From contig NZ_JABBGH010000001.1 of NCBI RefSeq assembly GCF_012927305.1, positions 868,001 to 932,000 of the forward strand: a stretch of DNA of 64,000 nt, written 5' to 3'. Below the pieces are notes generated by a model. That model made no database searches. It saw only the letters and a list, made by a program, of their open reading frames with translations, and had not been told where the DNA came from. Every line of letters starts with the position of its first letter. The stretch's first letter is position 1. The DNA is from Hymenobacter polaris (GTDB lineage Bacteria > Bacteroidota > Bacteroidia > Cytophagales > Hymenobacteraceae). Below are positions 17,308 to 26,286 of this stretch, one piece after another. Position numbers and translations under genes: made by a program.

Positions 17308-17407
17308 AAGCAGGCGGTCATGCTGAGCTTGCCGAAGCATCTCTACCGAACGTCACCTGGACGATGCGGTAGAGATGCTTCGGCAAGCTCAGCATGACCG
17401 CCTGCTT
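17308..17407. repeat. 41-bp perfect inverted repeat
   Basis: Arms 17308-17348 and 17367-17407 are perfect reverse complements over 41 bp with an 18-base loop. The arms contain GTCATGCTGAGCTTGCCGAA and GCATCTCTACCG and share wording with the elements at 31571-31671 and, less closely, 7419-7505. It starts 16 bp after the MMPL gene stop and may terminate it, but its length and recurrence suggest a dispersed REP/MITE-like element. Confidence 0.9.
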
Positions 17408-17566
17408 TGTCTTTGTGCTTCTTGAAGTAGGTGAATTAGTCTAATTAGCATTTATTAACTTTTATTTTTAGCAAAACTAAAATTATTAGTAGAAGTATAA
17501 CGCTCAGGGTGCATCTTTGCAGCGGTTGCAGCACGGGGCTGCGGCCACAAGCGCACTTTCTGAGCT

Positions 17567-18928
17567 ATGTCTGAACTAACCTATTCCTACGCCGCGCCTT
17601 CGGCCCTAGTAAACCAGCCGGTGGGCCACGCCCTGCAGCTGGCGGCCTACGCCGAAGCCGCGGTTACCGGCGCGGCCACGTCGTTTTTCCGAGGGCAACT
17701 GCGCGATTCTTGGCTCACGGCGCGCGGACTAATCACGTTAGCTAAGGTGGTGGCTTCGCGCTTCGTGCCGCAGGCGGCCGTGCTGCGCGACCCCATCGTA
17801 ACGGCCGGCGCGGGACAACTGCGCTTCGAGGCGTTTTCGTCGTGCAACGGCGTGTACGCCCGCCTCGACCTGGGGGCAGCCGCCCTGGACGGCGAGCTGA
17901 CGCCGGGCACCACCAACGTGAACTTCAACGAGCCGATGGTGCACGCGCTGTGCGGCATCAATCGGCGCGAGGCGGTGGGCCTGGCCGTGGGCCAGCAGGC
18001 CGTGACGCTGGAGCGCAGCGCCGGCCACGTAACCGAGCGCAAGGTGGCCCTGCCCGAGCGCTGGCTGCGGGGCCTGACCGCCGCCCAGGGCTACCTGGCC
18101 CAGATGGACGAGGTGCTGCGCCTGGGCCGCGAGCAGGCCGCCCAGCTGCTGCACGGCCTGCCCCCCGGCGCCGCCAAAACTCCGCTCTACCTGGCCCTGC
18201 ACGGCGGCCGCGTCAGCTACGAGGTGCTGGGTGGGCCTAGGGCCGTGCGGGTGGGCGGGGCGCACCGCCTGCGCCTGCTGGCCGGGCTGCTGCCCCTGGC
18301 CCCGGGGGCGCGGGTGTACGCCACGCCCTGCGCCCAAGCCATGGCCGTGGTGCTGGAGCTGGGCGGCGGCCACGAGTTTCTGCTGGCGCTCTCGGCCGAG
18401 GTGCGGCGCGGCTTCTCGGGCGAGGGCACGCAGCTGGGGGCCATGCTGGCGGGGCTTCCCGCCGAGTGGCTAGCCGGTGGCAACGCCCTGCTGCAAGCCG
18501 GCGAGGCCTTCAACCCCACCCTGTTCGGCCTGGCCCACGACCTGAGCCCGGCCACCGTGGCGCAACTCTGCGCTAGCCTCTCGGCCCTGGGGCTGCTGGG
18601 CTTCGACCTGAGCCGTAACCAGTATTTCTACCGCCGCCTGCCCTTCCGCCTCGACCGCATCGCGCGCCTGAACCCGCGCCTCAAAAACGCCCAGGCCCTG
18701 CTGGCGCCCGACGCCGACCATGTGCGCCTGGCCGCCCTAGGCCCCGACGGCCGCGCCGAGGTGCGCGTGCGCAGCTCGCACGTGTGGCACACGGTGGTGG
18801 TAGGCGGCGCCGGCCCCGCCCGCTGCACCTGCCAGTGGTACACCGACCACCAGGGCCAGCGCGGGGCCTGCAAGCACGTGCTGGCCGCCGAGCAGCGGTT
18901 TGGGCAGGGAATGAGCAGCTTACGATAA
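17567..18928 (+). CDS. SWIM zinc-finger protein
   Basis: The 453-residue protein ends with a SWIM finger: C420-x-C422-x12-C435-x-H437 (CTCQWYTDHQ...GACKHVL). The upstream part is mostly helical with no recognised domain. SWIM fingers bind DNA or proteins, and proteins of this layout occur in bacterial clusters with DUF4132 and MoxR/vWA genes (E. coli yeh region has a comparable SWIM/DUF4132 pairing). It is the first gene of a co-directional cluster and ends 30 bp before the next gene. An AT-rich stretch and a CATCTTTG box (17512-17519) lie upstream and may be the cluster promoter. Confidence 0.88.
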   Translation: MSELTYSYAAPSALVNQPVGHALQLAAYAEAAVTGAATSFFRGQLRDSWLTARGLITLAKVVASRFVPQAAVLRDPIVTAGAGQLRFEAFSSCNGVYARLDLGAAALDGELTPGTTNVNFNEPMVHALCGINRREAVGLAVGQQAVTLERSAGHVTERKVALPERWLRGLTAAQGYLAQMDEVLRLGREQAAQLLHGLPPGAAKTPLYLALHGGRVSYEVLGGPRAVRVGGAHRLRLLAGLLPLAPGARVYATPCAQAMAVVLELGGGHEFLLALSAEVRRGFSGEGTQLGAMLAGLPAEWLAGGNALLQAGEAFNPTLFGLAHDLSPATVAQLCASLSALGLLGFDLSRNQYFYRRLPFRLDRIARLNPRLKNAQALLAPDADHVRLAALGPDGRAEVRVRSSHVWHTVVVGGAGPARCTCQWYTDHQGQRGACKHVLAAEQRFGQGMSSLR

Positions 18929-18958
18929 GCATTTTATCTTCAACTCATTTAGCGATTT

Positions 18959-21900
18959 ATGAGCTTGTCAGTTACTGAGCAGTTTGGGTACATCATGAGC
19001 TGCCAGGGCACGCAGGAGCTGGTACCATTTTTACTGAAGCTATCCCCTAAGGACGTAAAAGCGGTCCGCGCGAAGGCCCTGGCGTTATTGCAGCACGGCA
19101 TTCCCAATGCGCGCCCCCGGCCGGCCCGGCGCGGGTGGACGGTTTTTCCGCCCCTGGCGGCTAGTACTGGGGAGGCGCTGGCGGCAGCCCTACCCCCTCC
19201 TGCTCCGGCCGACACCTCATTTGCCGACACCCCATTTATAGACCCAACGGACGAGGAGGGCGCCTTGTTCTTCCTGACTGGGCTGGCTACTTACACCCGC
19301 AAAGAAGCCTTTGGCCGGGGCTTTCACTGGGCTGGCAGCCTGATGCACAACTACTTTAGCTCGCGCTGGGCCGCAGTGCGCGCCGTGTTGCAGCACGCCC
19401 GGCCGGCCTGGCTCAGCGACTGGCTCATGGGCGGCTTTGGTAGCAGCCTAGCCAACTACTGGCTGCTGCGCGAGCTAGAGGACGCTGGCTTCATCGAGTA
19501 TCGCCCGCAGCAGTTTGCCTTCCAACTAGCCTGGCTGGCGCTCGACCAACGCCCCGGCCAGCTGGCCGAGCGCCTGGGAAAAGACGAAAAAGCGCTGACG
19601 CGCGACTTGCCGCTTCAGTTCGAGTACGAGGCTTCCATGGCGCGCCTCGACGGGCGGTCGGCCGCCAATTACGAAAAGCATACCTGGCAGCGCGTGCTGC
19701 TTGGGTTAGTTGAGGCAGGCCACCTGCACCGGGCCGACATCCGCACGCGCTGTCTGCTGGCGCTGCGCCGCGACTTCCGCCGCCCGCTGCTGACATGGTT
19801 CAAGGAGCTGTTTCTGAGCCTACAACCCACCCCGGCCGAATGCCTGGCGCACCAAGCCGACTTGGTGGAGCTACTGGCCCACGCGCAGCCGCTGGTAGTG
19901 AATTTCGCCCTAAACCTGTTGAAAGCCGTGTGGTTGGAGCCGGGGTTCGACTTGGCGCCACTGCTGCAAGCGGCCGATAGCCTGGTGCGGCGGCCCGAGC
20001 TGAAAACCGGCCTCCAAACGCTGCTTGCCTGCCTGGCCAGGCTGCCCAGGCAGGAGGCTGCCCACGCGCCGGCCGTGGCCCGGCTGCTGGCCGCCGCCCT
20101 CGCCCACCCCGACGCCGCCGTGCAGGCGCGGGCTGCCAAGCACCTGGCCGACCTGCTGAGTGCCAAAACGCTCCTCCTCCCTTCCGCCGACACCAGCGCA
20201 ATTCTCGTCGCGCTGGCCGACCAGGCCGCGCTGCTAGGCCCCGCCGCCCGCGCCGCGCTGGCCCCCTGGCTGGCGGCCCCTAGCCCCGCACCCGCCCCCA
20301 AAGCCGCCACAGTCTACGCGCCACTCGCGCAGTTCGTGCCCGATATCTCGCCCGCCACGGCTATCGCGCCGGTGGCCGACTGGCACGAGCTGCTGTTCCT
20401 GAGCGCCGCCATGCTGCGCCAAAACGACCCCGTGGCCCTGGAGCGTTGGCTCGATGGCTTGCTACGCTTGCACGGGCAGCTGCCCGCCGATTACCAGCAG
20501 CAGCTGCAACCCTACATCAAGCGGCTGGTGCCCTGGCTGAGCAGCAAAAGCACCTTGGCCGAGGTGCTGGCCCACCTGGCCGAATGGCCGCCGGCCTGGG
20601 CTAAGGGCCTCTTCGAAGCCCTGCTGCTGAGCTGGTACGAAGGCTTTGCCAGCGCCCGCGTAAGCCAGATAGCCCTAGGCCGCCAGCCCATCGGGGGGGT
20701 TGGGCAGGCGGCTTACGCGTCGGCGGCCGACCCGCTGTGCTACCCCAACCAGCAGCGGCTGGCTTTTGCCGAAGTGCTGCTGGCCCAGCAAACCGCCCTG
20801 CCGCTGCTGAGCACGTTTACGCACCAGCCGCACTACGTGTCGCCGGTGGTGCTGGTCGAGAAGCTGCTGCGCTACCAGCAGTACGGCACCGCGCCCAATT
20901 TGGCCGACCTCACCATTGCCCTGGCCCGCACGCCCGCCGGGGGGCCCGTCGCCGAGGTCGCCCAGCAACTGCTTCCCGCTCTGGCCCACCCCGGCTTGCG
21001 CGAGCTGCTTGGCTGGTATTTTTCGCCGACGACAGTTTCGCCGGCGCCCCCTTGCGCGGTCCTGCCCCGCCTGGTGGCCTGGCCCACTACCCTGGATGCC
21101 GCCTTGCCGGGGCTGTGGGCCGTGGCTGCCCGCACCAAATACCCCGCGGCCCAGCTGCCGTGGCTGGCGGCGTTGGAGCAGGCCGCCGAAACCGCGCTGG
21201 CCGCTACCCCAGCGCCACCGCCGCCGCCCGCCTGGGCCGGCACTCCCCTGCCAGCCCCGCCCCTGGTTTTTACCTCGCCGCCGGGGGTGGTGGCGGGGCT
21301 GCCCCTCTACTCCGCCCACGCGGTGATGCGGCCGCGCCACCAGCGTGGGCCCGAAGGCTGGGATGGCTATGCGGCGCTGCGCACCGTGTATACCCAGCTG
21401 CACGCGCTGCTGCCCCAGTATCCGGCGCCACTTTATCGCCATACACTGCGGTGCGCGGCCCCGGCCGGCCAGTCGGCCGGGGCCAGCCGCGAGCTGCTGC
21501 AATCGGCACTTTACACGCTGCTGCCTGCCGGGCCCGTGCTGGCGGAAGAAGCCACCCAATTGCTTGCTACGGGCTTGGTGCACCCCGCTCCGGCTTGCCG
21601 GGCGCTGGCCCAGCAAGTGCTCGAGCAAACTATCAACCACCGACGCTTAATGCCAGCGGCCCTGGGGCAGGCGCTGGGGCAGCTGCTAGCCGCCGACGCG
21701 CCCGTGTCACGCCTGACCGAAGGCCTTGCCGCGCTTAGCCTGGGCCCACCCACCGCCGCTGCCCTGCGCCAAATCTTGGATGCGCTGCTGCCCGAGCTGC
21801 CCAGCGCCCCGCCGTGGGGCCTGCGCCGCCTGCTCGAGCTGTACGCCGACCTGCAAGCGCAGCTAGTCCAGCCAATACCCGCCGCCGTGCGCGAGCGGCT

Positions 21901-21961
21901 GGCCAGCTGGGATGCGGGCGTGCTCAAGCCCGTCAGCGCCGCGCTATTGGCGGCCGCCTAG
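18959..21961 (+). CDS. Large helical-repeat protein, DUF6493-like
   Basis: The 1000-residue protein is built of repeated amphipathic helices (for example ALLAHPDAAVQARAAKHLADLL-like segments near 380), resembling HEAT/ARM solenoids. It has no signal peptide or membrane segment. The C-terminal portion (LLPELPSAPPWGLRRLLELY onwards) fits what I recall of the DUF6493 family found beside SWIM proteins. That assignment is from memory of the family pattern and should be confirmed. It follows the SWIM gene by 30 bp and precedes the Gly-Gly-ended small protein by 99 bp. A scaffold role is inferred from the solenoid form only. Confidence 0.8.
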   Translation: MSLSVTEQFGYIMSCQGTQELVPFLLKLSPKDVKAVRAKALALLQHGIPNARPRPARRGWTVFPPLAASTGEALAAALPPPAPADTSFADTPFIDPTDEEGALFFLTGLATYTRKEAFGRGFHWAGSLMHNYFSSRWAAVRAVLQHARPAWLSDWLMGGFGSSLANYWLLRELEDAGFIEYRPQQFAFQLAWLALDQRPGQLAERLGKDEKALTRDLPLQFEYEASMARLDGRSAANYEKHTWQRVLLGLVEAGHLHRADIRTRCLLALRRDFRRPLLTWFKELFLSLQPTPAECLAHQADLVELLAHAQPLVVNFALNLLKAVWLEPGFDLAPLLQAADSLVRRPELKTGLQTLLACLARLPRQEAAHAPAVARLLAAALAHPDAAVQARAAKHLADLLSAKTLLLPSADTSAILVALADQAALLGPAARAALAPWLAAPSPAPAPKAATVYAPLAQFVPDISPATAIAPVADWHELLFLSAAMLRQNDPVALERWLDGLLRLHGQLPADYQQQLQPYIKRLVPWLSSKSTLAEVLAHLAEWPPAWAKGLFEALLLSWYEGFASARVSQIALGRQPIGGVGQAAYASAADPLCYPNQQRLAFAEVLLAQQTALPLLSTFTHQPHYVSPVVLVEKLLRYQQYGTAPNLADLTIALARTPAGGPVAEVAQQLLPALAHPGLRELLGWYFSPTTVSPAPPCAVLPRLVAWPTTLDAALPGLWAVAARTKYPAAQLPWLAALEQAAETALAATPAPPPPPAWAGTPLPAPPLVFTSPPGVVAGLPLYSAHAVMRPRHQRGPEGWDGYAALRTVYTQLHALLPQYPAPLYRHTLRCAAPAGQSAGASRELLQSALYTLLPAGPVLAEEATQLLATGLVHPAPACRALAQQVLEQTINHRRLMPAALGQALGQLLAADAPVSRLTEGLAALSLGPPTAAALRQILDALLPELPSAPPWGLRRLLELYADLQAQLVQPIPAAVRERLASWDAGVLKPVSAALLAAA

Positions 21962-22060
21962 GCCACCCGGCAGCCCTAGAAGCCAGCTCGGCAGTAGCTT
22001 GCCGATGGTCTGCCCCACCAACACTGTTCATTGCTCATTGTTAATTGCTCATTACTACCC

Positions 22061-22459
22061 ATGGCCCTGCTTACCATCGTCGATGAAACCGCCACCGGCA
22101 GCGTGCTGGCCCGGCTGGAGCTGGAAATCACCCAGGAAACCCTGACCGTGCGCGAACTGATAACCCGGCGCGTGCAGCAGGAAGTGGCCGCCTACAACGC
22201 GCGCCAAACCGGCACCTTCCGCGGCCTAGTGCAGCCCACCGATTCGGAGCGTCTACTCAACGGCGAGAGCTACCGCCTGCGCCACCTCAAGCTGATTGAC
22301 GCCGAAGAGCAGGTGTACCGCGCCCTGCAGGCATTCCAGCAAAACGGCTTCTTTCTGCTCTTCAACGACCGGCAGGTGGAAAGCCTGGACGAAGTAATCT
22401 GGCTGGGCGCGGGCGCCTCGGCCAGCTTCCTCAAGCTCACGCCGCTGGTGGGGGGCTAG
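22061..22459 (+). CDS. Candidate ubiquitin-like beta-grasp protein ending in Gly-Gly
   Basis: The 132-residue protein starts MALLTIVDETATGSVLARLE (likely beta hairpin), then TLTVRELITRRVQQEVAAYN (helix). An insert of about 50 residues follows, then FLLFNDRQVESLDEVIWLG and SFLKLTPLVGG at the exact C-terminus. The end mirrors ubiquitin's LIFAGKQLEDGRTL...LVLRLRGG in spacing and character: strand, basic/polar turn, Leu-Asp, final strand, Gly-Gly. This is pattern reading, not a database match. I chose ATG 22061; an upstream in-frame ATG at 22031 lies in AT-rich leader DNA. Position between the solenoid gene and the DUF4132 gene suggests a modifier or sulfur-carrier-like partner. No E1 or JAB protease gene is visible in the window. 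Confidence 0.6.
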   Translation: MALLTIVDETATGSVLARLELEITQETLTVRELITRRVQQEVAAYNARQTGTFRGLVQPTDSERLLNGESYRLRHLKLIDAEEQVYRALQAFQQNGFFLLFNDRQVESLDEVIWLGAGASASFLKLTPLVGG

Positions 22460-22520
22460 GTTTCGTGGTTTCCTGGCAGCCCTATATAGTAGTTTTAGCC
22501 GCGCTTCATTCGCTACCGCT

Positions 22521-25145
22521 ATGTCCGCTTCCCCTTATCCCCACACGCCGCTACCGGCCGATGCCCCAGCCAGCGACCTAGCCATGCAGCCGGTTATCGA
22601 AGAGCTAACCCGTGACATGGTTCAGCAGGGCTACGGCACCAAGCCCGGTGACCTAGTGGGCTTTCAGCAAGTAAAGCAGCAAGGCGCTGCCTACCAAGGG
22701 CAATTGGCCCTAGCCCTGGCAGCCACCATCCAAGCCGCTAACGAGCTTAAGGACAAACTCATTATCAGCGGAGCCAGATGGAAGCAGGGCGAGCTGCTAA
22801 CGACCCTGATGCGCGGCACGTTGGCCCTCAGCGAATCCGATTGGGTGCGGCTGCTCACGCTCTACGGGCTGCCACGCACTGGTGCTGCTGGCCAACCAGC
22901 CCGCTACGAGTCCTGGTGGGGATTCTCTACTATCTTGACTTTTACGCAGCTGGCGCGCCACGCCAAAAAGCACCCCCTGCAACACCCGCCCCTACTGGAG
23001 CTGCTGCATCAAGTGCTAGCCGAGTGCCGCCCCAGCCGCCCGGAAGAAGTCAAGGTTCGCACGAAAATTCGCGAGATACTGGGCCTGGCTACCGACACCG
23101 ACGAGCTGCCGGTAGTAGAGTTTCGGGCCGACGACGCCCTAAGCCGCCACTTAGCGGGGCTGGTGCAGGACCTTGACCGGAGCAGCCCCAGCGCTGGACC
23201 CTGGCTGCGACTGTGGCAACTCTGGCAGCGGGCTAGCGGCGGCCAGCCTACGGGCAAGTACGCCAAGGAGATTGCCGCCGAGGTAGCGGCCCTAGGGCCC
23301 GACAACGTGCGCGAGCAGGGCCGGGCGCTACTGATAACCCTAACCGCCATCCGGCCTGCCGAAGTGGCTTACACAACGGAGTATCAAGGGCAATACACCG
23401 AGGAGCAACTGCGCACATGGTACGGGACTGCCTTCGCCATTACCCCGCAAGGCTATAGCGTCACCCGCACCGACACCACCTACCTACCCGAGCCCACTAT
23501 CACCGTGGCGAAGGGCCTCATCTGGACGCTGGCGCCGCTGCTCGATGCGCCGCTGGTTGGGCAGCTGGCCGACTTTGCCGCCCGCAGCTACCAGAAGATT
23601 CCGGGCCGGGGCCCGCTGGCGGCCGGCCTCGGCAACGCCGCCCTGTGGGCGCTGGCCCAGGCCGGGCTACCGGGCGTGTCGGCCCTGGCGCGGGTGCGCG
23701 GCAAAATCCGGCAGAGCAACACCCAGACCCTGATTGCCAAGTACATCGAGCAGGAATCGGCGAAGCTGGGCGTGTCGCCGGCCGAGGTGGAGGACCTGGC
23801 CGCCCCCGACGCTGGCCTGACCCTAGGCACTCTGCATGAGGAGCTAGGCGAGTACGCGGCCACCCTCACGCTGCGCGAGGGCCGGGCCGAGCTGGGCTGG
23901 ACGAAAGCCGGCAAGCCCCTCAAAAGCGCCCCCGCCGCCCTCAAAGCCAGCCACCCCGACAAGCTGCAGGAGCTGAAGCTAGCCCAAACCACCGCCCAGC
24001 AGACCTACACCGCCCAGCGCGACCGCCTCGACCGCAGCTTCGTGGAGGGCCGGTGCATCGCGTGGCCCTGGTTCGAGCAGTACTACTTCGAACACGGCCT
24101 GCTCAGCGAGCTGGCCCGCCCGCTCATCTGGCGCCTGCACCACCCCGAGGGCGGCCACCACGACGCCCTGTGGCTCGACGGCGCCTGGCGCGATGCCCTG
24201 GGCCAGCCCGTGCCCGCCCCCATCGCCGACACCCAGCTGCAGCTCTGGCACCCCGTGCTGGTGCCAGCCGCCGAGGTACTAGCCTGGCGTCAGCTGCTCG
24301 AAACCAAGCAGTTGCGCCAGCCCCTGAAGCAGACCTTCCGCGAGGTGTACGTGCTGACGCCGCCCGAAGAACGCACCCGCACCTACTCCAACCGCATGGC
24401 CGCGCACGTGCTCAAGCAGCACCAGTTCAACTCGCTGGCCAAGCTGCGGGGCTGGCGCTATAGCCTGCTCGGGGCCTACGACAAGGGCTACGAAAACGAG
24501 GCGGCCGTGCTGCCGCTGCCGGCCCTAGGGCTGCAAGCGGAGTTTTGGGTGAGCGAGGTGAACGCCGACGGCGCCTGGAACGACACCGGCATCTACAACT
24601 ACGTGAGCACCGACCAAATCCGCTTCGTACGCCCCGCCGCGCCCGATGCGCCCGTGCCGCTGCCCGAGGTAGACCCGCTGGTGTTCAGCGAGGTGATGCG
24701 CGACGTGGACTTGTTTGTAGGCGTAGCTAGCGTGGGCAACGACCCGCTTTGGCGCGACCAGGGTGGCCTGGCCCAGTTCCGCAACTACTGGGAGAGCTAC
24801 AGCTTCGGCGAGCTGACGGAGGTGGCCAAAACCCGCAAGCTGGCCCTGGAGCGCCTGGTGCCGCGCCTCAAGATTGGCCGCGTGAGCGAGCTGAAGGGCA
24901 ATTTCCTGCACGTGCGGGGCCACCGCCACGTCTACAAAATCCACCTCGGCTCGGGCAATATCCTCATGGAGCCCAGCGACCGCTACCTCTGCATCGTGCC
25001 CGACCGCTCGGCCCGGACCCTAGGGGCACCGGGCGTGTTCCTGCCCTTCGAGGGCGACGCCGTGCTCAGCATCATCCTTAGCAAAGCCGCCCTGCTGATG
25101 GACGACGACCAGATAACCGACGAGACGATTTTGCGCCAGCTGTAA
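22521..25145 (+). CDS. DUF4132/DUF7737-family protein
   Basis: The 874-residue protein has no signal peptide. Residues about 320-420 hold helical segments typical of DUF4132 (TVAKGLIWTLAPL, RGPLAAGLGNAALWALAQ). The middle contains FVEGRCIAWPWFEQYYFEHG and LARPLIWRLHH. The C-terminus (LKIGRVSELKGNFLHVRG, YKIHLGSGNILMEPSDRYLC) fits the DUF7737 domain that commonly closes DUF4132 proteins. E. coli YehI (MolR-like) is the best-known relative; its molecular function is not settled. Unlike YehI it has no N-terminal WGR domain that I can see. It lies 61 bp after the Gly-Gly-ended protein gene. Confidence 0.85.
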   Translation: MSASPYPHTPLPADAPASDLAMQPVIEELTRDMVQQGYGTKPGDLVGFQQVKQQGAAYQGQLALALAATIQAANELKDKLIISGARWKQGELLTTLMRGTLALSESDWVRLLTLYGLPRTGAAGQPARYESWWGFSTILTFTQLARHAKKHPLQHPPLLELLHQVLAECRPSRPEEVKVRTKIREILGLATDTDELPVVEFRADDALSRHLAGLVQDLDRSSPSAGPWLRLWQLWQRASGGQPTGKYAKEIAAEVAALGPDNVREQGRALLITLTAIRPAEVAYTTEYQGQYTEEQLRTWYGTAFAITPQGYSVTRTDTTYLPEPTITVAKGLIWTLAPLLDAPLVGQLADFAARSYQKIPGRGPLAAGLGNAALWALAQAGLPGVSALARVRGKIRQSNTQTLIAKYIEQESAKLGVSPAEVEDLAAPDAGLTLGTLHEELGEYAATLTLREGRAELGWTKAGKPLKSAPAALKASHPDKLQELKLAQTTAQQTYTAQRDRLDRSFVEGRCIAWPWFEQYYFEHGLLSELARPLIWRLHHPEGGHHDALWLDGAWRDALGQPVPAPIADTQLQLWHPVLVPAAEVLAWRQLLETKQLRQPLKQTFREVYVLTPPEERTRTYSNRMAAHVLKQHQFNSLAKLRGWRYSLLGAYDKGYENEAAVLPLPALGLQAEFWVSEVNADGAWNDTGIYNYVSTDQIRFVRPAAPDAPVPLPEVDPLVFSEVMRDVDLFVGVASVGNDPLWRDQGGLAQFRNYWESYSFGELTEVAKTRKLALERLVPRLKIGRVSELKGNFLHVRGHRHVYKIHLGSGNILMEPSDRYLCIVPDRSARTLGAPGVFLPFEGDAVLSIILSKAALLMDDDQITDETILRQL

Positions 25146-25229
25146 CCCCTAATAAGTCAGATCATCAGCTGCTTTCCCCCTTGATGGTGGCTTAGTCTTC
25201 CTTAGCCGCTCTATTACTTCCTTTTACGC

Positions 25230-26126
25230 ATGGAAACCAACCAACTTGATTTGCAAGCCGCCGTCGAGGCAGCCGGCCTGGGCTTCTTATGGTCGCGCCT
25301 GGCCCCGCACTGCCGCCTTAGCGTGCGGGTGCTGACGCAGACGGCTCCTGAAGTTCCGCTGCCAGTGGGCTGCTCGCACCTGGGCGGCCTGCCCGACTTA
25401 CCAGTCGCTGCTCCCTGGCCGACCTGGCAGGGCCGCAGCCTGAGCTTTTTAGCTCAACTAAACCTGGCCGAGCTGGCTGCTTTTCCGGCTGCGGCCCCGC
25501 TGCCGCCCGCCGGGGTCCTCTCGTTTTTCTACGATGCGCTGGAACAGCCCTGGGGCTACGACCCCGCCGACCGGGGCCGGGCCGTGGTGCTGTATCACCC
25601 CGTCGGCACCGAGCTTGCTCCGCGCCCCCAGCCAGCCGACTTGACAACCGATGAGTACGAGGCCTTTACAGTAGTGCCCCTCACCTTCGCGCCCGAGCTG
25701 ACCTTGCCCGACCTGCGGGAACAGGACCTGGGCATTGCCGAAGAAGAGCTGAGCGAACAGCAATGGGATGCTTACTGGGATATCCAGCACCGGTACGCCG
25801 ATGGTGCCAGCCGCGTACTAGGCCATCCCGACACTATCCAGGGCACCATGCGCGACCAGTGCGCCTTGGTAATGCAGGGCCTCAATACGGGAAGCGCGGA
25901 AGCGCAACAGGCTACGCAGCAGGCACTAGGCATCAGCGACGCGCAAGCTGCTACCTGGAAGGAGCAAGCCCTAACCGAGTGGGAACTACTGCTGCAGCTC
26001 GACAGCTACGAGGACGAAGCCGGCATGATGTGGGGCGACTCCGGTCGCCTCTACTTCTGGATTCCGCGCACGGCCCTATCGGCCCACGACTTTAGCCAAG
26101 TGTGGCAGGTGCTACAATGCTATTAA
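25230..26126 (+). CDS. DUF1963 (YwqG-like) protein
   Basis: The 298-residue cytoplasmic protein has YwqG-family features: SHLGGLPDLPVAAPWPTW (residues about 49-66), SLSFLAQLNLAEL, GVLSFFYDALEQPWGYDP, LGHPDTIQG near 194-202, LLLQLDSYEDEAGMMWGDSG near 255-274 and YFWIPRTAL close to the end. The family's role is unknown; members are frequent in toxin/immunity and conflict-system neighbourhoods. It follows the DUF4132 gene by 84 bp in the same direction and may be the last gene of the cluster. Confidence 0.9.
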   Translation: METNQLDLQAAVEAAGLGFLWSRLAPHCRLSVRVLTQTAPEVPLPVGCSHLGGLPDLPVAAPWPTWQGRSLSFLAQLNLAELAAFPAAAPLPPAGVLSFFYDALEQPWGYDPADRGRAVVLYHPVGTELAPRPQPADLTTDEYEAFTVVPLTFAPELTLPDLREQDLGIAEEELSEQQWDAYWDIQHRYADGASRVLGHPDTIQGTMRDQCALVMQGLNTGSAEAQQATQQALGISDAQAATWKEQALTEWELLLQLDSYEDEAGMMWGDSGRLYFWIPRTALSAHDFSQVWQVLQCY

Positions 26127-26286
26127 GGTGCATCTTAGTTGGTGAACAGGCCCTAGGCGCTACTGGCAGACGAAGCTAACAAAGCTGGACAACGTGCGCT
26201 TGCGGCGAGGCTTTACTGGTGGCTGGTGCGGGGGCGGGCTACTATCTTAGGCCGGCCGCCGCATAAGGCGGCGCTCCCCCTTTCTT

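Noticed and set aside
22521..25145. WGR domain or ATPase motif in the DUF4132 protein
   Set aside because: No WGR motif and no Walker A loop could be found in the sequence, so nucleotide-driven activity was not proposed.
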